Origin: Longimicrobium sp.
GTDB taxonomy: Bacteria; Gemmatimonadota; Gemmatimonadetes; Longimicrobiales; Longimicrobiaceae
DNA length: 5,664 nucleotides
Direction: 5' to 3'
NCBI GenBank assembly: GCA_030446945.1
Contig: JAUJMI010000256.1
Span: 1 to 5,664, forward strand
Below the pieces are notes generated by a model that made no database searches, was not told the origin of the DNA, and worked only from the letters and a program-made list of their open reading frames with translations. Below are positions 1 to 5,664 of the stretch, piece by piece (the stretch's first letter is position 1; the number at the start of each line of letters is the position of its first letter). The translations under genes were made by a program, and so were the position numbers.

Positions 1-3000
1 CCTCGCCCTCGCCCTGCGCCCCCGTCGGGGCCGCCACGCGGCGGCCCGAGATCGCCCCCCCCCCCGCCGCGTGCAACCCCGGGGGATGCATGGGTGCGCC
101 CCTCCCCCCGGTCGTTTGTGGGGGAGGGGCAGCGCGGACCGAGGGGGGAGATGGGCCTGCGACGCGGACGGTCCCGTCACGCCGGTCGGCCTTCCGGCCG
201 GCGGCGTGGTTTCGCGGCGCGCGCCGCCCTCTCGCTTGCCGGGGCGATCCTCACGGCTGCGCGGACCGCCGCCGGGGCCGCCGAAGTTGCCCAGCGGGTT
301 GCGCAGGGCGGGGGGGACACGCCGCCACTGCTCGGGCGTCACCACGCCCTGCAATTCGCGGAGGGCGCGCTGCACGTTCTGGCGGCCCGGCTCCAGAAGC
401 GGCCCCACGCGCCCGAACAACTCGCCAGGGTTCTGTATCGTCGCGTTCGCCGGGATGGCGGCGCGCACGGCCTCGCGCACCGGCAGGTTGCGCGCGCGCA
501 GCGAGTCGCGGATCGCCTCGATCCCCGCCACCTGCTCGGGGGTCAGGTCGAGCGTGTCGCGCAGGAGGAGGATCGGCGACACGGGGTCGGGAAGGAGACG
601 CGTGAGTAGCGGCCACGTCGATCCCGCCGCCCTCGCGGACGATGCCGCCGAAGCCTCCCCCTGGAGCCCCGAACACTCCCCCTCCCGGCCTACCGAACCC
701 GCCGCCCCCGGCCCGCCCCCGATCGCCCACAGCCCGCCGCCGCCCTGCGCCTGCTGCGTGCCGATCAGCAGCCGCGCGGCGAGCTGCACCGGGAAGGGCG
801 AGCCGAAGCCGCCGCGCCGGGTGCGCGTCTCGCCGAAACGCTCGTTGACCTGGTACAGGAAGCGGCTCTGCGCGGGGTCGAAGCCGCGCGGGTAGAGGAG
901 CACCTCGTCGCGCCCGAAGCCTTGCTGCCCCCAGCCGTGCAGGTTGTCGCCCCCGTTGAAGAGCAGGTCCGCGCCGGCGAAGAGGTTGGTGACGTCGAGC
1001 GAGACGGAGAGACGCCGCGCCAGGGCGGGGAGCTGCGGGCGAACGGTGCCGCGCAGGTCCAGCGTCCCCGTCCAGGGGCCGCGGCAGCTGTTGCGGTCGG
1101 CGATGGAGCCCTGCTGCGACTCGATGCACTCGCGCACGCCTCCCTCTGCGCCGTCCAGCAGGCGCGCCATCCCGTTGGCCACCGCCGTATCGCCTGAAGC
1201 GCCCGGCGCGAAGACGAACGCGCGGTCGTTGCGGGCGCCGTCGCCGTTGATGTCGCCGCCGACGAGCGGGGTGAAGGGGTTGCCGCTGATGGCGCGGCCG
1301 ATCAGCGAGACCTCCCACGCCTGGCCGAAGGGGACACCCAGCACGGTGACCCAGGAGTGGCGCCGCTCCAGGTCGCTGGTGGACCACTCGCGCACGTTGG
1401 GGCTCCCCGCCGTGGTCGGCTGCGAGAAGCCGGCGCGCGGCGCGCCGGACGAGAACGACGACTGGTCGCGCACGCGCGAAAAGGTGTACGAAGTCTGGAA
1501 CGAGATCCGCCTCGGAAGCTGGCCGTTGAAGCCGAGCGTCGCCTGCGTGCTGCGCGAGCCCAGCTCCGAATCGACCGCGAAGACGTTGGAGAGCTCCGGG
1601 TTCCGGCGCGATGCGAAGAAGGGGACCTGCCCCGTCGCCGTGATGGCGGAGGCCGGCGCGTACACCGGGCGCCCGCCCTCGCTCGCCAGGAGGAAGGCGG
1701 GGGCGTCGTCGCGCAGGTTTAGGTCGCGCACGCCGTACAGGTTCACGCCCCACGCCTGGCTCACGTCGATGCTGCCGTTCAGCCGCGGCCGGAGCTGCGT
1801 CTGGAAGCCGAGCGAGGCCCGCCAAGAGCGCGGCGCGCCGAACTCGGGATCGAACACCGTCACCGTGGGCAGGCGCCGCACCGGCTCGCCCGCGCCGCCG
1901 TCCGCGCACGAGGCGGGGATGGCGGAGGGGTCGCGCTGGTACGCCGCCCAGTCCGGCGCAGGCACGCGCGCGCCGACGCACTCCAGCAGCGTCTCCCCCG
2001 TCGCGAGCCCCGTCTGGTCCAGCGCGGAGGCGAAGAGGGAGAAGGGCGGGCGGCCGCGGAACTCGCCCACCCCGCCGCGCAGCAGGCGCAGCGGGGTGCC
2101 CTGCTCGTTCAGCCGCCACGAGAAGCCCAGCCGCGGGCTCACGTGCAGCTCGCTCGGGATCAAGTCGGTGCGGCGGCCGAAGAGGCGCTCGATCTCGGGG
2201 TTGCGCGCCGGGGTGTCGTCGAAGCGCGTCGCCTCGCCGCGGGCGCCGAAGGTGAGCTGCACACGATCCAGCGGACGCCAGGTGTCGCCCACGTAGATGG
2301 CGGCGTTGACCCCGCCGCCCTCCGTCTCGCGCGTGGTGAGCGAGCGGGTGAAGCGCGTGGGCCGCCCGTCCTCGAACGCCTCCAGCGACTGGAACTCAAA
2401 GGTGCCGAAGCGGTCCGGCGTGCTCTCCTGCCGGAACGTCGAGTGGTTGAACACCCCGCCGATGCGCAGCCGGTGACGGTCCCGGAAGAGGAAGGAGAGC
2501 TCGTTGCTCACCTCGGTCGCCGTCTCGCGCGTGAGGGTGGGGAGCTGGCGGTCGCCGCCGAAGACCAGCGTCGCCACGCCGCGCTCCCCGTCGCCCAGTT
2601 CCGAGGCGACGCGCACGCGCCCCTCGGGGAGCTGCTCGTAGCCGTTCTGGTCGCGCCCGTCACGGTTCACGGAGGCGCGCAGCTCGTTGATCCACCCCGC
2701 GCCGAATCGCGAGGTGAGGGTGAGCTGTCCGCCGCCGCCCGTCGCCCCCACCTCGCCGCCGTTGCCCAGCGTCTCCAGGAACCCGATGCGGGCGTTGTCC
2801 TGCTCGTACAGGCTCAGGTTGCCGCGCAGGGCGAGCGTGTGGCGCTGTGTCAGGTTCCAGTCCACGCGCCCGAGTGTGGTGAGCGCGCTTCCCGTGCGCC
2901 GGAAGACGCCGCTGCGACCGTCCACCCCGTAGCGCGTCCGCAGGGCGCCCAGGAAGCGCTCCACCGACTCCGGGCTCACGCCCAGCGCGCGCACCGCGTC

Positions 3001-3966
3001 GCCGTCGCCGGGGGTGAGGGAGTAGAGCTCGTCGCTGCGGCGCTGCGCCTGGAAGGAGAGGTAGTAGAAGAGCCTGTCGCGCACGATGGGGCCGCCCAGC
3101 CCGCCGCTGAACCGGTTCTGGGTAAAGCCGCCGCCCCACGACGGCACGCCCGCGTTCCCCTGCAGGCTCGGGTCGCGCAGCTGGTACTGGAAGGAGCCGT
3201 TGAACTGGTTGGAGCCGCGCCGGGTGGTGAGCGCCACCTGCCCGCCGGAGAACTGCCCACGCGCCACGTCGTAGGTGTTGGTCACCACCTGCGTGCCGCG
3301 TACCCCCTCCTGCGGAATCCCCAGCGGCGACCCGCCCCCCGCCTGCCCGCCGGAGAGCGCAGAGGTGAACGACGCGCCGTCCAGCGTCACCTGGTTGAGC
3401 GCAGCGCGCTGCCCCGCCACCGAAAAAGAACCGCGCGCCTCCGACGAATCGCCCTGCGTCACCGCGACGACGCCGGGGCTGAGCGTGGCGATGCGGGCGG
3501 GGTCGTTGTCCTCCAGCGGGAGACGGTTGACCGTCTCGCCGGGGAGGGTGCGCTCCGTGCCGCCCGCCGCGGCGTTGCTGGGTGGCGGGGTGCGGCTGGC
3601 GCGCGCCGTGATCCCCTCCAGCGCCACCGCCTGCTCGCCCAGGCGGAAGTTGGTGACCAGAACGTCCTCGTCCGCCTCGCGCGCGGCGATCGCGGTCGCG
3701 GCCGCGAAGCCCAGCGCGGTCACCCGCACCTGGTAGCGCCCCCCGCCATCCGGAAAGGTGAGCGTGTAGCGCCCGTCCGCGCGCGTGTTGGTCGACCTGC
3801 GCAGGTTCCCCTCCGCGGACACGGCCTCCACGCGGGCGCCGGAAACGGGCGCGCCGTTTGGCCCCGTTACGCGCCCGGTGAGGAGGTCGGTGGTGACGCC
3901 CACCTGCGCCGCCAGCGCGGCGGGGGCGGCAAGGATCGCGCAGATCAGGGCTCTGAGGTACGGCAT
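1..3966 (-). CDS. TonB-dependent receptor-like (Oar-type) outer-membrane protein with Spy/CpxP-like C-terminal tail; runs off the left edge
   Basis: Read from ATG at 3966, preceded by GGAG four bases upstream. The frame stays open to the window edge (1322 codons); family members of this type are usually about 1000-1200 aa. Residues 1-20 form a signal peptide (MPYLRALICAILAAPAALAA). Residues about 27-110 are a carboxypeptidase-regulatory-like domain (GRVTGPNGAPVSGARV, then RADGRYTL). Residues about 137-250 are a plug, with NDPARIATLSPGV, VAGQRAALNQVTLDGASF and GGQVALTTRRGSNQFNGS. A beta-barrel follows to about residue 1068, ending near PFPVQLAARLLIG and containing LDVTNLFAG. D905-D914 reads DINGDGARND, a possible calcium loop. 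Cysteines pair up as C663/C687 and C947/C961, probably loop disulfides. The tail has a glycine-rich linker and a helical segment with LTPEQ (from L1141) and VTPEQW (from V1209). It would import or bind a large substrate at the outer membrane; the substrate is unknown and no TonB box is obvious. Residues about 1085-1121 look out of frame, and sequence beyond about residue 1262 does not look like protein. Confidence 0.92.
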   Translation of the reverse strand, partial: MPYLRALICAILAAPAALAAQVGVTTDLLTGRVTGPNGAPVSGARVEAVSAEGNLRRSTNTRADGRYTLTFPDGGGRYQVRVTALGFAAATAIAAREADEDVLVTNFRLGEQAVALEGITARASRTPPPSNAAAGGTERTLPGETVNRLPLEDNDPARIATLSPGVVAVTQGDSSEARGSFSVAGQRAALNQVTLDGASFTSALSGGQAGGGSPLGIPQEGVRGTQVVTNTYDVARGQFSGGQVALTTRRGSNQFNGSFQYQLRDPSLQGNAGVPSWGGGFTQNRFSGGLGGPIVRDRLFYYLSFQAQRRSDELYSLTPGDGDAVRALGVSPESVERFLGALRTRYGVDGRSGVFRRTGSALTTLGRVDWNLTQRHTLALRGNLSLYEQDNARIGFLETLGNGGEVGATGGGGQLTLTSRFGAGWINELRASVNRDGRDQNGYEQLPEGRVRVASELGDGERGVATLVFGGDRQLPTLTRETATEVSNELSFLFRDRHRLRIGGVFNHSTFRQESTPDRFGTFEFQSLEAFEDGRPTRFTRSLTTRETEGGGVNAAIYVGDTWRPLDRVQLTFGARGEATRFDDTPARNPEIERLFGRRTDLIPSELHVSPRLGFSWRLNEQGTPLRLLRGGVGEFRGRPPFSLFASALDQTGLATGETLLECVGARVPAPDWAAYQRDPSAIPASCADGGAGEPVRRLPTVTVFDPEFGAPRSWRASLGFQTQLRPRLNGSIDVSQAWGVNLYGVRDLNLRDDAPAFLLASEGGRPVYAPASAITATGQVPFFASRRNPELSNVFAVDSELGSRSTQATLGFNGQLPRRISFQTSYTFSRVRDQSSFSSGAPRAGFSQPTTAGSPNVREWSTSDLERRHSWVTVLGVPFGQAWEVSLIGRAISGNPFTPLVGGDINGDGARNDRAFVFAPGASGDTAVANGMARLLDGAEGGVRECIESQQGSIADRNSCRGPWTGTLDLRGTVRPQLPALARRLSVSLDVTNLFAGADLLFNGGDNLHGWGQQGFGRDEVLLYPRGFDPAQSRFLYQVNERFGETRTRRGGFGSPFPVQLAARLLIGTQQAQGGGGLWAIGGGPGAAGSVGREGECSGLQGEASAASSARAAGSTWPLLTRLLPDPVSPILLLRDTLDLTPEQVAGIEAIRDSLRARNLPVREAVRAAIPANATIQNPGELFGRVGPLLEPGRQNVQRALRELQGVVTPEQWRRVPPALRNPLGNFGGPGGGPRSREDRPGKREGGARRETTPPAGRPTGVTGPSASQAHLPPRSALPLPHKRPGGGAHPCIPRGCTRRGGGRSRAAAWRPRRGRRARAR
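28..47. repeat. Short 8-bp GC inverted repeat
   Basis: GGGCCGCC at 28-35 pairs with GGCGGCCC at 40-47 around ACGC. It may be another part of a 3'-end structure or chance in a very GC-rich stretch. No T tract follows. Eight bases to its right begins an 11-base C tract (55-65), a place where length errors are likely. Confidence 0.25.
98..130. terminator. Perfect 11-bp hairpin, terminator-like
   Basis: GCCCCTCCCCC at 98-108 pairs perfectly with GGGGGAGGGGC at 120-130 around an 11-base loop. This is the strongest inverted repeat in the left end. It has no T tract on either strand, as is common for hairpins after genes in GC-rich genomes. Its strength and its purine/pyrimidine-skewed arms argue that this part of the formally open receptor frame is intergenic. 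Confidence 0.5.
181..202 (-). terminator. GC-rich hairpin near the receptor 3' end
   Basis: Nine base pairs (GCCGGTCGG against CCGGCCGGC, one T-G wobble) enclose a four-base loop, CCTT. No T tract follows on either strand, so it is not a classical intrinsic terminator. It sits where the receptor's protein-like sequence fades and just before a TGA in a neighbouring frame (177-179, minus strand). It could instead be coding sequence for the dipeptide-rich end PAGRPTG. Confidence 0.35.
606..713 (-). other. Out-of-frame patch in the receptor linker (compensated indels)
   Basis: In the receptor frame this stretch reads as an atypical Ser/Ala/Glu-rich peptide with rare codons (CTA, GTA, TGT) and a lone cysteine (C1098). 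In the frame whose codons start one base later on the minus strand it reads GGGFGRPGGGVFGAPGGG followed by FGGIVREGGGIDVAA. That is a regular Gly/Phe/Pro linker joining smoothly to the glycine-rich residues before it and the helical tail after it. The entry indel would lie in the G-rich runs opposite 698-720 and the restoring one near 605-612. Either two real compensating mutations or two consensus errors would explain it. Confidence 0.6.
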
Positions 3967-3970
3967 GCGG

Positions 3971-3974
3971 CTCC
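3971..3974 (-). promoter_or_regulatory. Ribosome binding site of the receptor
   Basis: GGAG on the minus strand ends four bases before the ATG at 3966. The spacing is a little short, but the codons from this ATG immediately encode a signal peptide, which fixes the start. Confidence 0.6.
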
Positions 3975-4033
3975 ACGCCCTGGCTGCGGGGCGGTTCGGG
4001 CGTTGACGATCGGATGGCGGGGCTACGGTGTGG

Positions 4034-4040
4034 ATGACAG
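4034..4040 (-). promoter_or_regulatory. Single Pho-box half-site (CTGTCAT)
   Basis: The plus strand reads ATGACAG, giving an exact CTGTCAT on the minus strand, 68 bases upstream of the receptor ATG. The half-site is the known PhoB recognition unit. A second copy would be expected 11 bases on; the sequence there (ACCGTAG) does not match, so this may be chance. Confidence 0.2.
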
Positions 4041-4093
4041 CCGGCGGCCCGCGAACGTTGGCGCGGACCATCGTCGCCTGGCTCGTTCGGGAT

Positions 4094-4126
4094 CGTTACT
4101 CCCACGTTACCGGCGCGCGTTACACT
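4094..4126 (+). promoter_or_regulatory. Probable response-regulator operator and promoter: three CGTTAC repeats plus -10
   Basis: CGTTAC occurs at 4094-4099, 4105-4110 and 4118-4123. The first two are 11 bp apart, so each pair of half-sites lies on one face of the helix with a short spacer. This is the known layout for PhoB/OmpR-family dimers. TACACT (4121-4126) resembles a sigma-70 -10 hexamer and begins ten bases after the second repeat; no -35 match lies at the right distance. That is how activator-dependent Pho promoters look. Start of transcription would be near 4133. The site lies about equally far from both divergent genes, so it could serve either. Confidence 0.45.
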
Positions 4127-4242
4127 CCACGGGACGACGCGCGCGACGTGCTCCCCACTGCAGGTGAACCTTGCCGACCGCTTCCTTGAAGCCTCATCTT
4201 GCCCGCGGGCTCCCCGGCCTCGTGGGACTGCCCAGCCACGAC

Positions 4243-4246
4243 AAGG
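4243..4246 (+). promoter_or_regulatory. Ribosome binding site supporting the GTG start of the regulator
   Basis: AAGG lies eight bases before GTG at 4255. It is modest in strength. The competing TTG at 4171 has AGGTGA just upstream but would add 28 residues not expected in this family. Confidence 0.4.
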
Positions 4247-4254
4247 TCGAGCCC

Positions 4255-4968
4255 GTGAAGCCGCTGAACGCACACATCCTGGTGGTGGACGACGAGCCCG
4301 ACATCTCGGCGCTCGTGGCGTACCACCTGGCGCGCGAGTCGTACCGCGTCCGCACCGCATCCACCGGCCCGGAGGCGATCCGCGCGGCCGAGGTGGAGCG
4401 CCCGGACCTGATCGTTCTCGACCTGATGCTCCCCGGGATGAGCGGCCTGCAGGTGCTGGAGGAGTTGCGCCGCCGCCCGGAGACGCTGGACATCCCCGTC
4501 ATCCTGCTGACCGCGCGGCGCGAGGAGCAGGACCGCATCCAGGGGCTGCGGCAGGGGGCGGACGACTACGTGGCCAAGCCGTTCTCGCCACAGGAGCTGA
4601 TCCTGCGCGTGGGCGCCGTGCTGCGGCGGGTGCAGCAGGCGCCGCCGGTGGGACGGGGGGGAAAGGTGGTGCGGGTGGGCCCCTTCTCGGTCGACTCCGG
4701 CGCCGCGCGCGCCGAGGTGCACGGGGTTCCGCTGGAGCTGACCCGCACCGAGTACCGCCTCCTCCAGACGCTGATGGAGCGCCGCGGCCGCGTGCAGACG
4801 CGCCGCCAGCTCCTGGAAGCGGTGTGGGAGGTGACCGCCAACATCGCCACGCGCACGGTGGACATGCACGTGCAGCGACTGCGCAACAAGCTGGGCGATG
4901 AGGCGGACTGGATCGAGACGGTGCGCGGCTTCGGCTACCGGTTTCGCACCGAGCCGCCGGTCCGATGA
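4255..4968 (+). CDS. PhoB/OmpR-family response regulator (receiver plus winged helix)
   Basis: A DNA-binding transcription factor activated by phosphorylation from a histidine kinase, 237 aa from GTG 4255; PhoB-type proteins are about 225-240 aa. Residues 7-125 form the receiver: acidic pocket D12/D13 in ILVVDDEPD, phospho-acceptor D56 in LIVLDLMLPGMSG, T86 in ILLTARRE, switch aromatic Y105 and K108 in DDYVAKPFS. Residues about 140-235 form the winged-helix domain, with LELTRTEYRLLQTLM, the recognition-helix region TRTVDMHVQRLRNKLG and the wing IETVRGFGYRF. All key residues are intact. In-frame alternatives upstream are TTG 4171 and GTG 4222; GTG 4255 was chosen because the receiver begins directly after it. 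The kinase gene follows 92 bases downstream on the same strand, interrupted only by a palindrome. PhoB is the closest named relative, but phosphate control is not proven by the sequence. Confidence 0.96.
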   Translation: MKPLNAHILVVDDEPDISALVAYHLARESYRVRTASTGPEAIRAAEVERPDLIVLDLMLPGMSGLQVLEELRRRPETLDIPVILLTARREEQDRIQGLRQGADDYVAKPFSPQELILRVGAVLRRVQQAPPVGRGGKVVRVGPFSVDSGAARAEVHGVPLELTRTEYRLLQTLMERRGRVQTRRQLLEAVWEVTANIATRTVDMHVQRLRNKLGDEADWIETVRGFGYRFRTEPPVR

Positions 4969-4975
4969 ACTGCAA

Positions 4976-5039
4976 TCTCACGCGAGACGCAGAGAGAGCA
5001 CGCGGAGTTCCCTCCGCGCCTCCGCGTCTCCGCGTGAGA
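4976..5039. repeat. Nested imperfect palindrome between regulator and kinase (REP-like)
   Basis: The outer arms, 4976-4994 and 5020-5039, match as TCTCACGCGAGACGCAGAG against the reverse complement of CTCCGCGTCTCCGCGTGAGA, with one missing base and one mismatch. An inner stem pairs CGCGGAG (5001-5007) with CTCCGCG (5012-5018) around TTCC. The units CGCGGAG and GCGTCTC recur within it, as in dispersed extragenic palindromes of GC-rich bacteria. It begins seven bases after the regulator's stop and ends 21 bases before the kinase ATG. In RNA it would fold into one long hairpin that could attenuate or stabilise the message. No T tract follows. Confidence 0.75.
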
Positions 5040-5048
5040 CCTGCTGTC

Positions 5049-5053
5049 AGGGA
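5049..5053 (+). promoter_or_regulatory. Ribosome binding site of the histidine kinase
   Basis: AGGGA ends seven bases before ATG 5061, a good spacing. It lies just outside the palindrome, so it stays accessible if the hairpin forms. Confidence 0.6.
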
Positions 5054-5060
5054 TGACTGA

Positions 5061-5664
5061 ATGACGCTGCGGCTGAGGGCGGACCAGAAGCTCTTCCTCT
5101 CGTACCTGGCGCTGATCGCGGCGGTGGTGGTGGTGCTCACGCTGGGGGTGGGCTCCACGCTGCGCACGCAGCTTACCCAGCGGCTCTCCGTGGACCTGCG
5201 GCGGGAGCTCTTTTTGGCGCGCGCGTTGTACGCCACCCGCACCGCCGCGAATCCGGACGCGGTGGCGGACTGGCTGGGCGCGCTCAGCAGCCGGCGAGTC
5301 ACCATCATCGCGCCGGACGGGCGGGTGCTGGGAGACTCGCAGGTGGATGCGGACGAGCTGCGGCGGCTGGAGAACCACGCCAATCGCCCGGAGGTCCTCA
5401 GCGCACGGCAGGGGCGCGACCGCATCGGCGTCGCGGTGCGGCTCAGCAGCTCGCTCGGCGGCGAGCAGCTGTACATGGCGCTGCAGGCCGCGGACGGAAA
5501 CGTCATCCGCGTCGCTGACCCGCTCAGCGAGATGTACGCCGCGGTGGCGCGGGTGCAGCGCGGGATCGTCGGGGCCGGGCTCGTCGCGCTGGTGCTGGCG
5601 GGGCTCCTCTCGCTCGGCTTCTCCATCGCCATCACGCAGCCGCTGCGGCAGATCGTGAGGGCGG
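5061..5664 (+). CDS. PhoR-like sensor histidine kinase, N-terminal part (cut by the right edge)
   Basis: An inner-membrane sensor that should phosphorylate the preceding regulator; 201 residues are visible from ATG 5061. A first membrane helix spans about residues 11-33 (LFLSYLALIAAVVVVLTLGV). The periplasmic sensor spans about 34-165 and carries marks of PhoR-type sensors: IIAPDGRVLGDSQVD, then ENHANRPEV, then a run ending in QLYMALQA. A second helix spans about 168-191 (GIVGAGLVALVLAGLLSLGF), followed by the start of a HAMP linker (ITQPLRQIVRA), where the window ends. The H-box and ATPase domains lie beyond it and cannot be checked. The preceding regulator and same strand support a co-transcribed pair; the 92-base gap filled by a palindrome is wider than usual for such pairs. 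The ligand is unknown. Confidence 0.92.
   Translation, partial: MTLRLRADQKLFLSYLALIAAVVVVLTLGVGSTLRTQLTQRLSVDLRRELFLARALYATRTAANPDAVADWLGALSSRRVTIIAPDGRVLGDSQVDADELRRLENHANRPEVLSARQGRDRIGVAVRLSSSLGGEQLYMALQAADGNVIRVADPLSEMYAAVARVQRGIVGAGLVALVLAGLLSLGFSIAITQPLRQIVRA

Larger units (their letters stand above)
3967..4254. other. Divergent intergenic region between receptor and response regulator
   Basis: About 288 bases without a convincing gene, bounded by the receptor ATG on the minus strand and the preferred GTG start of the regulator on the plus strand. It holds the CGTTAC direct repeats (4094-4123), a possible -10 TACACT (4121-4126), a CTGTCAT half-site on the minus strand (4034-4040) and AGGTGA (4162-4167) ahead of an alternative TTG start at 4171. 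Its centre is less GC-rich than the genes. No clear sigma-70 -35 box was found for the receptor. Confidence 0.6.

Noticed and set aside
251..2119. Long open frame on the minus strand, out of phase with the receptor
   Set aside because: Its product is Arg/Ala/Pro/Gly-rich with no recognisable domain, while the overlapping receptor frame gives plug and barrel motifs throughout. Only the short stretch near 606-713 looks genuine and is treated as a frameshift patch.
2143..4167. Long plus-strand open frame opposite the receptor
   Set aside because: A GC-content shadow: low-complexity Arg/Ala/Glu/Val composition, no domain, and fully antisense to well-recognised receptor codons.
4171..4254. N-terminal extension of the regulator from TTG 4171
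   Set aside because: AGGTGA precedes it at short spacing, but the 28 extra residues have no counterpart in PhoB-type proteins and GTG 4255 starts right before the receiver. It is kept as an alternative, not annotated.
2660..4360. Minus-strand open frame crossing the intergenic region and the regulator start
   Set aside because: Arg/Gly-rich shadow of the receptor's N-terminal half; it would also overlap the regulator and the shared promoter region.
5054..5065. Three-codon open frame ATGACTGAATGA overlapping the kinase start
   Set aside because: Too short to support as a gene; it lies in the spacer between the ribosome binding site and ATG 5061. Translational coupling through its ATGA overlap is possible but unsupported.
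4499..5635. Minus-strand open frame opposite regulator and kinase
   Set aside because: Ser/Arg/Ala/Pro-rich antisense shadow; both sense genes have clear domains with intact key residues.
1..5664. CRISPR array, tRNA, rRNA or transposase
   Set aside because: No regularly spaced repeats, no cloverleaf with conserved T-loop, no rRNA-like stretch and no transposase motifs were seen on either strand.

Overview
This GC-rich window holds two transcription units diverging from a shared intergenic region (about 3967-4254). The codons strongly prefer G or C at the third position. The receptor is of the Oar type, and a palindromic repeat built on CGCGGAG/CTCCGCG units lies between two genes. Together these suggest a Gram-negative soil-type lineage such as Gemmatimonadota (Longimicrobium-like). 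That assignment is an inference from style, not from a marker gene; Acidobacteriota or Myxococcota are alternatives.

Left two thirds, minus strand (3966 down to the left edge): one very large outer-membrane TonB-dependent-receptor-like protein. It has a signal peptide, a carboxypeptidase-regulatory-like domain, a plug and a long beta-barrel. After the barrel comes an unusual tail: a glycine-rich linker, then a helical segment with two T-P-E-Q motifs resembling the LTxxQ motifs of Spy/CpxP periplasmic proteins. The linker contains a stretch (about 606-713) that makes sense only in a neighbouring frame, which points to a compensated pair of indels. The open frame meets no stop before the window edge. 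Three GC-rich inverted repeats at 28-202 and decaying codon use suggest that the true 3' end lies near position 180-240.

Right third, plus strand: a PhoB/OmpR-type response regulator (4255-4968), then a 64-nt nested palindrome (4976-5039), then the N-terminal two thirds of a PhoR-like sensor histidine kinase (5061 to the right edge, where it is cut in the HAMP domain). The kinase would sense at the membrane and phosphorylate the regulator at Asp56, and the regulator would bind DNA.

The intergenic region carries three CGTTAC direct repeats, two of them exactly 11 bp apart, placed about 10 bp upstream of a possible -10 element. This is the geometry of a PhoB-type activator site. A single exact Pho-box half-site, CTGTCAT, lies closer to the receptor on the minus strand. 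The working hypothesis is that the two-component system regulates itself and perhaps the divergent receptor; this is not shown by the sequence alone.
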